DNA of 64,000 nt, taken from positions 1-64,000 of the IMG/VR virus record IMGVR_UViG_3300021961_000063, one strand, 5' to 3'. Position numbers and translations under genes: made by a program. Positions 49,923 to 58,387 of this stretch are shown here, piece after piece. This DNA is from a virus. Under the pieces are notes generated by a model, which was given only the letters and a program-made list of their open reading frames with translations, made no database searches and was not told where the DNA came from. Position 1 is the stretch's first letter, and each line of letters starts with the position of its first letter.

Positions 49923-50158
49923 AAGATCAATTAAACATTAATTTAGATTTATCTAAAACAACAGAAGTTTTAACTCAAACAGGTACCCCGGTATGGGAAC
50001 AAGGAGTAGTACTTCGTAAAGTATCTCGCTTTGTAACAGGCACAGCTGAAGATGCTATCATCCCCATTCCTGTATTTTATGATCCCAAAACAGGAGAAAT
50101 TTGTCAAGAAACTCTCCCTAAGGAATTAAGAGAATACTACAAAGATGACGTTATTTGA
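49919..50158 (+). CDS. Small hypothetical protein
   Basis: A 79-residue protein (LDLSKTTEVLTQTGTPVWEQ, then VVLRKVSRFVTGTAEDAIIP, then an acidic end), mainly beta. It lies between the two clamp loader subunits and overlaps the second by 14 nt. Function unknown. Confidence 0.55.
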   Translation: MKDQLNINLDLSKTTEVLTQTGTPVWEQGVVLRKVSRFVTGTAEDAIIPIPVFYDPKTGEICQETLPKELREYYKDDVI

Positions 50159-50564
50159 TTGGTTAAAACATATAACAACAGATAAAAAACCTTGGTCTTC
50201 TTTTACAGAAGATCAACAAGAATCGTTCAATTCTTACATGGTTCATCGGTTTGTAAGTATGTATGAGGGATATACTGAGGTCGCAAATTACGGCCAAAGA
50301 ATCCCGTATCCTGAAAAGGAAAAAACCTACAAGTATTATTGCACCATGTTACCAAAAAAGAATATATTCCTCAAGTATGTTAAGTCTTCTAAAAAAAGAC
50401 CAGCCACCGATTTATTAAAACACATAGCTGATTATTATGTTATCTCTCTAGGAGAAGCTGAGGATTATATTCATCTCCTTAAACGAGAAGGAATAGAACA
50501 TATTCTTGAAAAAGCAGGAGTTGACAATAAAGAAATTAAAAAGTTATTAAAAGAAATTAAATGA
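50145..50564 (+). CDS. Clamp loader small subunit (gp62-like)
   Basis: A 139-residue helical protein with the gp62 pattern: FDWLKHITTDKKPWSSFTED, then FNSYMVHRFVSMYEGYTEVA, then YKYYCTMLPKKNIFLKYVKS. No nucleotide site, as expected. T4 gp62 has 187 residues, so this is a short form. It pairs with the AAA+ subunit at 48805 to load the clamp at 43364. Confidence 0.78.
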   Translation: MTLFDWLKHITTDKKPWSSFTEDQQESFNSYMVHRFVSMYEGYTEVANYGQRIPYPEKEKTYKYYCTMLPKKNIFLKYVKSSKKRPATDLLKHIADYYVISLGEAEDYIHLLKREGIEHILEKAGVDNKEIKKLLKEIK

Positions 50565-50806
50565 CAAAAAATAGCGATGTGTGGGGAGTTTATCCTGCCA
50601 AAACCTCAGAACCATTCAAACCGGATTCAATAGTACAATCAGTTGTTAATAAATTTAACTCACGTGCTAAACAAGGTTTTGAAAAATATAATAACACTCT
50701 AGATAGAAACGATTTTACTGTATTAGAATGGATTGAGAATGCTCAAGAAGAACTAATGGATGGAATCCTTTATTTAGAGAAGTTGAAAAAAACATTAGGT
50801 GGCTAA
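50561..50806 (+). CDS. MazG-like/DUF5664-type small protein
   Basis: An 81-residue helical protein: VVNKFNSRAKQGFEKYNNTL, then DFTVLEWIENAQEELMDGIL. The E-rich helix (EWIENAQEELMDGILYLEK) follows the pattern of all-alpha nucleotide pyrophosphohydrolases (ExxE, ExxD). It may cleave dNTPs or ppGpp-like nucleotides. The call is by pattern only. It overlaps the downstream GTG. Confidence 0.55.
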   Translation: MTKNSDVWGVYPAKTSEPFKPDSIVQSVVNKFNSRAKQGFEKYNNTLDRNDFTVLEWIENAQEELMDGILYLEKLKKTLGG

Positions 50807-51752
50807 AAAGAAAAAAATACCAGCTATTGTAAAACAAATTAAGCAACACAACTTACGAGAAGTTAACTACGCTTACGAGAAGTCAATTTCTTATAGTCAG
50901 TTGTCTATGTTTACCGCTTGTCCCCACAAGTGGAGTTTACAATATAAAGACGGTTATTACACGTCTGAATCGTCTATTCATATGACGTTCGGAACAGCAC
51001 TGCACGAGGCATTACAACACTATATAACAACTATATACGAAGTAAGTGCTGCAGCTGCTGACCGAATTGATTTAGAGGCTTATTTTGAGGAACGTTTTAG
51101 AGAAACATACCTTAAAGATTATAAATCAAATAAAAATGTTCACTTTTCTAACTCTGTTGAAATGAGAGAGTTTTTTGAAGATGGACTAGCTATTATAAAC
51201 TTTGTTAAAAAGAATAGAGGCGGTTATTTTGGTAAACGAGGCTGGCATTTAATAGGCTGTGAAGTACCTATTTTACTCAACCCACACCCAGGATTTAAAA
51301 ACGTATTGTATAAAGGTTATCTGGATGTAGTTTTGTATAATGAATCAACCAACAAATTTAAAATTATGGATATTAAAACATCTACTAAAGGTTGGGATGA
51401 TTACGCTAAAAAAGATGAAATTAAACAGATGCAATTAATTTTATATAAGAAATTTTTTGCTCAACAATTTGGTGTTTCCGAAGACAATATTGATATAGAA
51501 TATTTTATTGTTAAAAGAAAAGTATGGGAAGAATCCCCTTATCCAATCTCTAGGATTCAAGAATTCAAACCAGCAAGTGGTAAAGTAAAACTTAATAAAG
51601 CAACAAACACAATTACTTCATTTATTGAAAGTGTGTTTAATCAAGATGGTTCCTACAAAGATAAAAAATACGAACCAAAACCTGATAAATTTACTTGCAG
51701 ATTTTGCCCTTTTAAAGATAATAAAGAACTTTGTCAGTTTAGTGTATCTTAA
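50799..51752 (+). CDS. PD-(D/E)XK nuclease, RecB/Cas4-like
   Basis: A 317-residue nuclease, GTG start, overlapping the previous stop. It has SYSQLSMFTACPHKWSLQY near 31-49, FGTALHEALQHY near 67-78 and the PD-(D/E)XK core LYKGYLDVVLYN ... FKIMDIKTSTKG near 168-200. The C-terminal CRFCPFKDNKELC, with the CPHKW cysteine, could hold an iron-sulfur cluster as in RecB-type and Cas4 nucleases. It may process DNA ends in recombination or packaging. Confidence 0.78.
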   Translation: MAKKKKIPAIVKQIKQHNLREVNYAYEKSISYSQLSMFTACPHKWSLQYKDGYYTSESSIHMTFGTALHEALQHYITTIYEVSAAAADRIDLEAYFEERFRETYLKDYKSNKNVHFSNSVEMREFFEDGLAIINFVKKNRGGYFGKRGWHLIGCEVPILLNPHPGFKNVLYKGYLDVVLYNESTNKFKIMDIKTSTKGWDDYAKKDEIKQMQLILYKKFFAQQFGVSEDNIDIEYFIVKRKVWEESPYPISRIQEFKPASGKVKLNKATNTITSFIESVFNQDGSYKDKKYEPKPDKFTCRFCPFKDNKELCQFSVS

Positions 51753-51762
51753 AGAATCCACA

Positions 51763-51772
51763 TATATTTATA
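51763..51772 (+). promoter_or_regulatory. Putative late promoter box TATATTTATA
   Basis: TATATTTATA followed by TACGAC, 21 nt before the ATG at 51794. A loose match to the late-type element. Confidence 0.3.
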
Positions 51773-51793
51773 TACGACAAATAAATAAAGATT

Positions 51794-51988
51794 ATGACAA
51801 ATAAAAAGGATATGACATTAACCTCTGTAAAAGTACAGAGTGAGTTGTTCGAGAATTTCAAGATTGCTTGTGTTAAGTACAAATTTTCTTTACAAAAACT
51901 TGCTGACCGCACTATTCATTTGTATCTTACTGATGAAGATTTTCGTAAAAAAGTACACTCACACAACAACTTAGAAATTAAAGACTAA
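51794..51988 (+). CDS. Ribbon-helix-helix-like DNA-binding protein
   Basis: A 64-residue protein with one beta strand (MTLTSVKVQSELFENFK) followed by two helices (IACVKYKFSLQKLADRTIHL), the plan of ribbon-helix-helix repressors. It may control the glycan operon that starts 8 nt downstream. Inferred from fold pattern. Confidence 0.6.
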   Translation: MTNKKDMTLTSVKVQSELFENFKIACVKYKFSLQKLADRTIHLYLTDEDFRKKVHSHNNLEIKD

Positions 51989-51996
51989 AAAGAATT

Positions 51997-53433
51997 ATGA
52001 ATTCAAGTTTTGCCTATCTTCCTCCTGATAAGAGGAAAAAGATATTGCTTATTACAGATGACATTAGAGTACATTCAGGTGTAGCTAATGTAGGTAAAGA
52101 AATTGTATTACACACATCACAACATTTTAATTGGGTTTGTGTTGGTGGTTCAATCCAACACCCTGATAAAGGAAAACGTTTTGATTTGTCTTCATCAACA
52201 AATGAAGTAACAGGATTAACAGATACTTCTACTATTTTATACCCTGTTGATGGGTATGGAACACCCGAATTGATTCGTTTTTTAATGATAACTGAAAAAC
52301 CAGATGCTATCTTGTTAATTACTGATCCAAGATACTTTACATGGTTATTTCAAATGGAAAATGAGATTCGTAAAGAAATCCCAATTGCCTATTTGAATAT
52401 TTGGGATGATTATCCCGCTCCAATGTATAATAAAGCCTATTATGAGGCTTGTGATTTGTTAATGGGTATTTCAAAACAAACAGTAAATATTAATAAACTT
52501 GTTTTAGGTGATAAAACAGAAGGTAGAATTTTTAAATATGTTCCTCACGGATTAAATCATGAAATATTTAAACCTTTAGATAAATCAGATCCTCAATTGT
52601 TAGAATTTAAAAAACAATTATTTAAAGGTAAAGAATATGATTTTGCTTTATTATTTAATTCTAGAAATATTAGACGTAAACAAATTCCTGATACTATTTT
52701 AGCATATAAATATTTTATTGACCAGTTACCTATTGAAGAAGCTAAAAAATGTATTTTTGTATTACACACAGACCGAGTATTTGATCATGGAACTGATTTA
52801 AATGCTGTAATAGAATTGTTGTGTAATGATGAAAAATATAATATTATATTCACAGATCAAAAGTTTTCACATGATCAAATGAATTTGCTTTATAACAGCA
52901 CTGATTGCCAGATTTTATTAACATCAAATGAAGGTTGGGGATTGAGTTTAACTGAAGCTATTTTAGCAGGTAATCCTATTATTGCTAATACAACTGGTGG
53001 TATGCAAGATCAAATGAGATTTGAAGATGAAAATGGTAATTGGTTTACTCCTAGTGCTCAAGTTCCCTCTAACCATAGAGGAACCTATAAAAAACATGGT
53101 GGTTGGGCATTCCCCGTATTTCCGTCTGTAAGAACTCTTGTTGGTTCACCTCCAACACCTTATATTTGGGATGATATCTGTAGTGCTGAAGATGCTTCTA
53201 AACGTATTATGGAAGTTTATAACTTAGACCCTACAGAACGTAAAGCTAGAGGCTTAATGGGTAGAGAATGGGCAATTGGTGAAGAAGCCGGATTTACAGG
53301 AGAAATACAAGGTAAACGAGTTATTGAAGCCTTTGATGAATTGTTCTCGACTTGGGAACCTAGAGAATATTTTGAATTCATTAACACTAATGAAGTCCCC
53401 GATAGAGTTTTAACCCACGAATTGATATATTAA
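51997..53433 (+). CDS. Glycosyltransferase, GT4 family
   Basis: A 478-residue GT-B enzyme. The N-terminal domain has KKILLITDDIRVHSGVANVG. The C-terminal domain has YVPHGLNHEIFKPLD near 178-192, LLFNSRNIRRKQIPD, and the donor-site EGWGLSLTEAILAG near 311-324. It would transfer a sugar from a nucleotide donor. The first of two tandem GT4 genes; its stop overlaps the next ATG. Confidence 0.85.
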   Translation: MNSSFAYLPPDKRKKILLITDDIRVHSGVANVGKEIVLHTSQHFNWVCVGGSIQHPDKGKRFDLSSSTNEVTGLTDTSTILYPVDGYGTPELIRFLMITEKPDAILLITDPRYFTWLFQMENEIRKEIPIAYLNIWDDYPAPMYNKAYYEACDLLMGISKQTVNINKLVLGDKTEGRIFKYVPHGLNHEIFKPLDKSDPQLLEFKKQLFKGKEYDFALLFNSRNIRRKQIPDTILAYKYFIDQLPIEEAKKCIFVLHTDRVFDHGTDLNAVIELLCNDEKYNIIFTDQKFSHDQMNLLYNSTDCQILLTSNEGWGLSLTEAILAGNPIIANTTGGMQDQMRFEDENGNWFTPSAQVPSNHRGTYKKHGGWAFPVFPSVRTLVGSPPTPYIWDDICSAEDASKRIMEVYNLDPTERKARGLMGREWAIGEEAGFTGEIQGKRVIEAFDELFSTWEPREYFEFINTNEVPDRVLTHELIY

Positions 53434-54725
53434 TGAAAAATACAGTTGTAATTAGCTCACCCTTTGATACCTATTCAGGATACGGAGCTCGAGCTCGAGA
53501 CGTAATTAAAGCTATTTTAGCTACAGACAAATATGATGTTAAACTTTTAGCTCAACGTTGGGGCAATACACCTTTTGGATTTTGTAATGATAACCCAGAA
53601 TGGGCACACTTATTAAAATTAGTAGTTCCTAACTTACAACAAAAACCAGACATTTGGATTCAAATTACTATTCCAAGTGAATTCCAACCAGTAGGAAAAT
53701 ACAATATTGGAATTACAGCTGGAATAGAAACTACAGTATCCCCGGGCGATTGGATTGAAGGAATTAATAGAATTGATTTAACTTTAGTTTCATCTAATCA
53801 TTCTAAACAAATTTTCCAAAACACTCAGTTTGATAAAAAAGATAAAAATACAAATCAAACAGTAGGTATTACTAAAGTAGAAAAACCAATTGAAGTATTA
53901 TTTGAAGGAGCTAATTTAGATATTTATAAAGCTTTAGATAAAATTCCACCAAGTGATTTAAATGATGCTTTAAAAGAAATTCCTGAATCCTTTGCTTATT
54001 TGTTTGTAGGACATTGGATTAATGGAGATTTGGGTGAAGATAGAAAAAATGTAGGTTTATTAATTAAATCGTTTTTCGAAACCTTTAAGAATAAAACCAA
54101 CAAACCAGCATTGATTTTGAAAACATCTCAAGTAGGTTCTTCCTATATGGACCGAGAGGAAATTTTAAAGAAAATTAAACAAATTCGTAAAACAGTAAAC
54201 TCAACTAATTTACCTAATGTTTATTTACTTCACGGTGAATTTACAGATGAGGAAATGAATGACATTTATAATCACTCCAAAGTAAAAGCTATGATTAGTT
54301 TAACTAGAGGTGAAGGTTTTGGTCGTCCCTTACTTGAATTCAGCCTAACCAAAAAACCAATTATTGCTTCCGGATGGTCAGGTCATATTGATTTCCTTAA
54401 ACCAGAATTTTCTAGTTTATTAAATGGTAAATTAACCCAAGTTCATCCTAGCGCTGCTAACCAATGGTTATTAGCTGAATCACACTGGTTTGCTCCTGAT
54501 TTATTCCAAATAGGTCATTATTTAAAAGATGTATTTGAAAATTATAAAAACTATATTGATGGAGCAAAACGCCAAGCTTACTATAGTAAAACTAACTTTA
54601 GTTGGGATGGTATGAAAGATTTGTTAGAAAAAATTATGAATGAAAATATTCCTGAATTTCCTAAACAAGAGAAGCTAAATATTCCTTTATCTTTACCTAA
54701 ATTAGAAACAGTAAATGAAAATTAG
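53433..54725 (+). CDS. Glycosyltransferase, GT4 family
   Basis: A 430-residue GT-B enzyme. The N-terminus has SSPFDTYSGYGARARDVIKA, the C-terminal domain LFEGANLDIYK, FVGHWINGDLGEDRKN and TRGEGFGRPLLEFSLTKKP (donor site near 288-300). It overlaps both neighbours and probably adds a different sugar to the same chain. Its start resembles the GT4 half of the fusion at 2922 (GTTGYNNHTRDF), so they may be related. Confidence 0.82.
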   Translation: MKNTVVISSPFDTYSGYGARARDVIKAILATDKYDVKLLAQRWGNTPFGFCNDNPEWAHLLKLVVPNLQQKPDIWIQITIPSEFQPVGKYNIGITAGIETTVSPGDWIEGINRIDLTLVSSNHSKQIFQNTQFDKKDKNTNQTVGITKVEKPIEVLFEGANLDIYKALDKIPPSDLNDALKEIPESFAYLFVGHWINGDLGEDRKNVGLLIKSFFETFKNKTNKPALILKTSQVGSSYMDREEILKKIKQIRKTVNSTNLPNVYLLHGEFTDEEMNDIYNHSKVKAMISLTRGEGFGRPLLEFSLTKKPIIASGWSGHIDFLKPEFSSLLNGKLTQVHPSAANQWLLAESHWFAPDLFQIGHYLKDVFENYKNYIDGAKRQAYYSKTNFSWDGMKDLLEKIMNENIPEFPKQEKLNIPLSLPKLETVNEN

Positions 54726-55356
54726 TTATGCGATATTAACCCACAATGAAGGGGAATACATTAACAAATTACTCAATCTATTAGTTAATACTAAACGACC
54801 AGAGGATGAAATTGTAATTGTTGACGATCACTCAACCGATGAACTTACTAAACAATATTTAAACGAATATAAACCACATATTAAACTATACTACAGAGAA
54901 TTTGATGGTGACCATACCCAGAAAAATTATTTAAATAGTTTATGTACGGGTGATTATATTCTTCAATTGGATGCTGATGAATTAGTTTATCCTGAATTCA
55001 TTAATATTTTACCCTCTTTATTAGAAAATAACTCTCAGGTAGATTTATTTATTATGCCTCGTATTAATACAGTAGAAGGATTAACTCCTGAATACATCCA
55101 AAAATGGAGATGGAATGTAAATGAAAAAGGATGGGTTAATTTCCCTGATTGGCAAATGCGTCTTTATAGAAATTGTGATTGGGTAAAATGGGAAGGTTTA
55201 CTTCATAGTAAAATCGAAGGACATAAAACTTATGTTTTTTTACCTACTGAAGAAATATATTGTCTTCTCCACCCTAAAGAAATAGAAAGACAAGTCGCTC
55301 AAAACGATTTATATAATAAAATTGAATTAAACGGAAAAACTAAATACAAAGTATAA
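54715..55356 (+). CDS. Glycosyltransferase, GT2 family
   Basis: A 213-residue GT-A enzyme: ISYAILTHNEGEYINKLLN at the start, VIVDDHSTDELTKQYL, and the metal-binding LQLDADELVYPEF near 82-94. A WQMRLYRN segment (about 142-149) and a C-terminal HPKEIERQ complete it. Typical of GT2 enzymes without a membrane helix. It overlaps the previous gene by 11 nt and the sulfotransferase gene by one base. Confidence 0.82.
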   Translation: MKISYAILTHNEGEYINKLLNLLVNTKRPEDEIVIVDDHSTDELTKQYLNEYKPHIKLYYREFDGDHTQKNYLNSLCTGDYILQLDADELVYPEFINILPSLLENNSQVDLFIMPRINTVEGLTPEYIQKWRWNVNEKGWVNFPDWQMRLYRNCDWVKWEGLLHSKIEGHKTYVFLPTEEIYCLLHPKEIERQVAQNDLYNKIELNGKTKYKV

Positions 55357-55937
55357 TGGAAAACAATCAAATACCTAAATTTATTTACATTCATATACCT
55401 AAAACCGGAGGTAGTTCGGTAAAAGAAATATTTAATCAAACGGATTATATCAAAACTATAGGTCATGTTCATGGACTCCAACAAAAACTTCCAATTCCCA
55501 CATTTACATTAGTTAGAAACCCATATTACCGAACATTATCTGCTTATAATTATCTTTGTACGGGCGGTGATGGGAATGAAGCTGATTTAAGAGATCAAAA
55601 AAGATTTTTTGAAGGATTTGAACCTACTATAGAACACTTTCATGTTTTTGTAAAAGAAAAACTAAAAGATATTATATGGCAACAAGTCCATTTTTTACCC
55701 TTAACTTATTTCTGTGTGTTTGAAAGTAACTTACTAATCGATTTTGCTATGAAGTTAGAAGAATTAGATTCTAGCTGGAAGGGATTATGTGATTACTTAG
55801 GGATTGATACTCCTTTAATTAAAACAAATGAAGGTCCTAAAATAACAAACAAAGAAGAATGGTTAACACCTGAAATTAAAGAAATTATATATGAAATTTA
55901 CCAACCGGATTTCATTAATTTCCAATATGAAAAATAA
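55356..55937 (+). CDS. Sulfotransferase family protein (HS2ST-like)
   Basis: A 193-residue sulfotransferase. The 5'-phosphosulfate loop is FIYIHIPKTGGSSVKEIF near residues 10-27. The 3'-phosphate element is FTLVRNPYYRTLSAYNYL near 49-66. A catalytic His is likely (HVHG, near 40-43, or the later HFLPLTY). It belongs to the class that sulfates carbohydrates. It closes the second glycan operon, and the APS kinase that would make its PAPS donor is encoded 500 nt downstream. Confidence 0.85.
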   Translation: MENNQIPKFIYIHIPKTGGSSVKEIFNQTDYIKTIGHVHGLQQKLPIPTFTLVRNPYYRTLSAYNYLCTGGDGNEADLRDQKRFFEGFEPTIEHFHVFVKEKLKDIIWQQVHFLPLTYFCVFESNLLIDFAMKLEELDSSWKGLCDYLGIDTPLIKTNEGPKITNKEEWLTPEIKEIIYEIYQPDFINFQYEK

Positions 55938-55945
55938 ATTTAAAC

Positions 55946-55976
55946 TTGGATACTAAAAAACAAAATATTATATTTA
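55946..55976 (+). promoter_or_regulatory. Host-type promoter TTG-N20-TATATTTA
   Basis: TTG at 55946-55948, 20-nt spacer, TATATTTA at 55969-55976, 7 nt before the ATG at 55984. It drives the zinc-ribbon to DUF2061 operon. Confidence 0.65.
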
Positions 55977-55983
55977 ATAAATT

Positions 55984-56439
55984 ATGGATAATTTAACAAT
56001 ATGTGATCGCTGTGGCTCCGATGCTTGCTATGTAGACGAAGTCAATATGGATATTAAAACCTATTTCTGTTATGGATGTGGTTTTCAATCTAATTCTTTA
56101 ATGAAGGAAGGTGAAGAGTTTTATGATCAACAATCATCTGTTTTACCTGAACTGTATAAGGATTTATTTCACAAAGATGAATCAGGTAAAACTTGGATGC
56201 CTTCAGCAGTAAATATTCCTGAAAAAGGAATGGTATTTGCTAATGGTTCTGGAATAAATGATTGGCATTGGTCAGCAATAAAATCTACTCCTATTAAAGA
56301 GGAAGACCAACACAAATACAAAAACGCTAAAAACCCTAAACAAACCTATAAATTCAAAATGGATATGGAAACTATGAAAAATTTTCCTGAAAGAGAATTT
56401 ATGGACGCCTTAAGTTACATTGGAGCATTACCCGAATAA
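55984..56439 (+). CDS. Zinc-ribbon hypothetical protein
   Basis: A 151-residue protein with two CxxC pairs: ICDRCGSDACY and FCYGCGFQSN (about 7-33), a rubredoxin-like zinc ribbon. The rest is acidic and aromatic, ending MDALSYIGALPE. It heads the sulfate-activation operon, and its stop lies 2 nt before the APS kinase gene. It may bind nucleic acid or be a regulator; function unknown. Confidence 0.6.
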   Translation: MDNLTICDRCGSDACYVDEVNMDIKTYFCYGCGFQSNSLMKEGEEFYDQQSSVLPELYKDLFHKDESGKTWMPSAVNIPEKGMVFANGSGINDWHWSAIKSTPIKEEDQHKYKNAKNPKQTYKFKMDMETMKNFPEREFMDALSYIGALPE

Positions 56440-56441
56440 TT

Positions 56442-56891
56442 ATGATATATTGGTTTACAGGCCAGCCAGGTCACGGAAAAACAGTTTTGTGTAATCACTT
56501 AAAAGATTACTTAGAATCTAACTACACAAAACAAATTATCCACATTGATGGAGATGACATTAGAGAAGTATTTCAAAACAAAGATTACTCAAAAGAAGGT
56601 AGAATTAAAAATATTACCTTTGCTCAAAATTTAGCTCACTTTTGTAACCATAAAGGTTTTGATGTTGTAGTTAGTGTTGTAGCTCCTTATAAAGAAGTTA
56701 GAGATTCATTTAAGGAAAGAATGGGTAGTGAAATGGTAGAAGTTTATGTTCACACTACTGAAATTAGAGGTAGAGAACAATTTCACGTAGCTGAATACGA
56801 AGCACCTACCGAAAACTTTATAGATATCGATACAACAGAAGAATCACCTGAGGGTAGTTTGGTAGAATTAGTTAACCAAATAGGAATATGA
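56442..56891 (+). CDS. cysC: APS kinase-like protein (PAPS synthesis)
   Basis: A 149-residue P-loop kinase. Walker A is GQPGHGKT (7-14); IDGDDIREVF near 36-45 matches the LDGDNVR element of CysC. GRIKNITFAQNLAHF (R..N.) and VSVVAPYKEVRDSF (SPYR.xR) are further CysC-type blocks, then VYVHTTEIRGREQF. It is shorter than E. coli CysC (201 aa): the RD.KGLY lid part is altered. It would phosphorylate APS to PAPS, the donor for the two sulfotransferases here. Another P-loop kinase function is possible but less likely given the DUF2061 neighbour. Confidence 0.75.
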   Translation: MIYWFTGQPGHGKTVLCNHLKDYLESNYTKQIIHIDGDDIREVFQNKDYSKEGRIKNITFAQNLAHFCNHKGFDVVVSVVAPYKEVRDSFKERMGSEMVEVYVHTTEIRGREQFHVAEYEAPTENFIDIDTTEESPEGSLVELVNQIGI

Positions 56892-57241
56892 AAAAGAATA
56901 CCTATTTTTTTGACATTGATGGAACTATTTTCAAATATAGACAATTTGATTTAATCCCTAAAACCAAACCAGAGGTAATTAAAAGTACTAGAAAACAACT
57001 AAAAGAGTGGTACAACGAAGGACACCACATTATTATATGTACTGCTCGTCCCTATGATTTAAAAATACATACCCTAGTTGAGTTGCAAGACAATGATATA
57101 CCCTATCACCAGATAATTATGGGTTTAGAACGAGGACCAAGATATATTGTTAATGATATGGACCCCACTAAGGAAGGTAAACGAGCAATTGGAATTAATT
57201 TAATTAGAGATAAAGGATTTACAGATTATGAATTGGACTAA
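56888..57241 (+). CDS. HAD-superfamily phosphatase
   Basis: A 117-residue cap-less HAD protein: motif I FFDIDGTIFKY near 7-17, motif II IICTARPYDLK near 49-59, motif IV-like YIVNDMDP near 87-94. It overlaps cysC by 4 nt and the next gene by 14 nt. It could remove phosphate from PAP or a sugar phosphate, both guesses from context. Similar short HADs pair with nucleotidyltransferases in sugar activation. Confidence 0.68.
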   Translation: MKKNTYFFDIDGTIFKYRQFDLIPKTKPEVIKSTRKQLKEWYNEGHHIIICTARPYDLKIHTLVELQDNDIPYHQIIMGLERGPRYIVNDMDPTKEGKRAIGINLIRDKGFTDYELD

Positions 57242-57620
57242 AAAAATACACGTACCTTCTTCACTACAACGTAAAGAAGGACAACACGCAATGTTTATTG
57301 GACGTTGGCAACCACTACATGATGGACACAAAGGATTGTTTCAACAAGCAATGGATGAGGGCAAACATGTTTTGATTTGCATTAGAGATATCGCTCCTGA
57401 TGAGAAAAACCCATTTACAGCACAACAAGTACTAGAAAACATTACCTCAGTCTATGAAAATGAACCCCGAGTTAAAGTAATAGTTATTCCCGATATTTGT
57501 TCTGTTGAATTTGGTAGAGGTGTCGGTTATGATATTATTGAACACATCCCACCAACAGAAATTGGAGAAATATCAGCAACAAAAATACGTGAGCAAATGA
57601 GGGCCGATGGTAAGTTATAA
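57228..57620 (+). CDS. HxGH nucleotidyltransferase (cytidylyltransferase-like fold)
   Basis: A 130-residue protein with FIGRWQPLHDGHKGLF (residues 23-38; HxGH is H31 to H34), VLICIRD near 48-54, VIVIPDICSVEFGRG near 84-98 and a C-terminal ISATKIREQM near 119. This is the minimal HIGH-type nucleotidyltransferase fold shared with NadM, PPAT and ATP sulfurylase. Placed between an APS kinase and a DUF2061 protein, it could supply APS as a small sulfurylase-like enzyme. A sugar- or NMN-nucleotidyl activity is equally open. Confidence 0.7.
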   Translation: MNWTKKIHVPSSLQRKEGQHAMFIGRWQPLHDGHKGLFQQAMDEGKHVLICIRDIAPDEKNPFTAQQVLENITSVYENEPRVKVIVIPDICSVEFGRGVGYDIIEHIPPTEIGEISATKIREQMRADGKL

Positions 57621-57816
57621 GCGACATATAGCAAAAACTATTACTTGGAGAATACTAGGAACTATTGATACTATTCTTTTAGGTTGGTTTATTACTGGTA
57701 GTTGGGCTATCGGTTTATCTATTGGGGGAGTTGAAATGATTACTAAAATGGTTTTATATTTCCTACATGAACGTGTTTGGTATAAATGGATTAAATTTGG
57801 TTTAAATAAAGATTAA
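57607..57816 (+). CDS. DUF2061-type membrane protein
   Basis: A 69-residue protein with two hydrophobic helices (about 12-32 WRILGTIDTILLGWFITGSW, and 35-54) and the family pattern KRHIAKTITWRILGTIDT, GGVEMITKMVLYFLHERVW. DUF2061 proteins occur in bacterial sulfate-assimilation operons beside cysC, cysD and cysN. Finding one directly after an APS kinase and nucleotidyltransferase strengthens the sulfate-activation reading. It overlaps the upstream gene by 14 nt. Confidence 0.75.
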   Translation: MVSYKRHIAKTITWRILGTIDTILLGWFITGSWAIGLSIGGVEMITKMVLYFLHERVWYKWIKFGLNKD

Positions 57817-57817
57817 T

Positions 57818-57976
57818 ATGGTATTCGGATTTTATAGTAGAAATGATAAGATGGAAGAACTAGTTGGTAGAACAGTTACTACTTCCCGACTTAAAGCAGC
57901 TAAATATTTTGCTGAACGTAAACAATTACCCCTAAAAGAATTTTTGAAAATTTTTGGTGTAAAAACAATTATATAA
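57818..57976 (+). CDS. Small basic hypothetical protein
   Basis: A 52-residue basic helical protein (MEELVGRTVTTSRLKAAKYF, then AERKQLPLKEFLKIFGVK). It starts one base after the DUF2061 stop; its stop overlaps the next ATG by one base. Function unknown. Confidence 0.5.
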   Translation: MVFGFYSRNDKMEELVGRTVTTSRLKAAKYFAERKQLPLKEFLKIFGVKTII

Positions 57977-58383
57977 TGAATATGACAGGTCTTTTTAAAG
58001 GTTTCGGAAAAAATTTAAATCTAAAACTAAGAGGTGAGGATAAATCTTTTGGAAATAATAAAAAAACATTTATTAAACTTATAGACACCTTTGACCAATT
58101 AGTTCAACGTACTTATTCTATTGAAGAAGATACCGGTCTTATAATGGAACGTTATGAAGAACCTTTCTATATTTTAATTGAAAGTCTATTTTATTTAAAC
58201 TATGAGGATTGGAAAGCGGAACTTATTATGTGGTATGTTTATGAGCGTTGGGATGAAGATGGAGAAATATTACCCCTTAGTATCACAGATTTAGATACTG
58301 AAGTAGAAGAAGAAATCCTAATCAAAGATCCAGGTGAACTATATGACCTATTTAAACGTATAGAAAAAAAATCAAAAAAATAA
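57976..58383 (+). CDS. Hypothetical protein
   Basis: A 135-residue, very acidic, aromatic protein (YEEPFYILIESLFYLNYEDW, then ELIMWYVYERWDEDGEILPL). Helical by pattern. No motif recognised. Close spacing suggests co-transcription with the preceding genes. Confidence 0.55.
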   Translation: MNMTGLFKGFGKNLNLKLRGEDKSFGNNKKTFIKLIDTFDQLVQRTYSIEEDTGLIMERYEEPFYILIESLFYLNYEDWKAELIMWYVYERWDEDGEILPLSITDLDTEVEEEILIKDPGELYDLFKRIEKKSKK

Positions 58384-58387
58384 AGTT

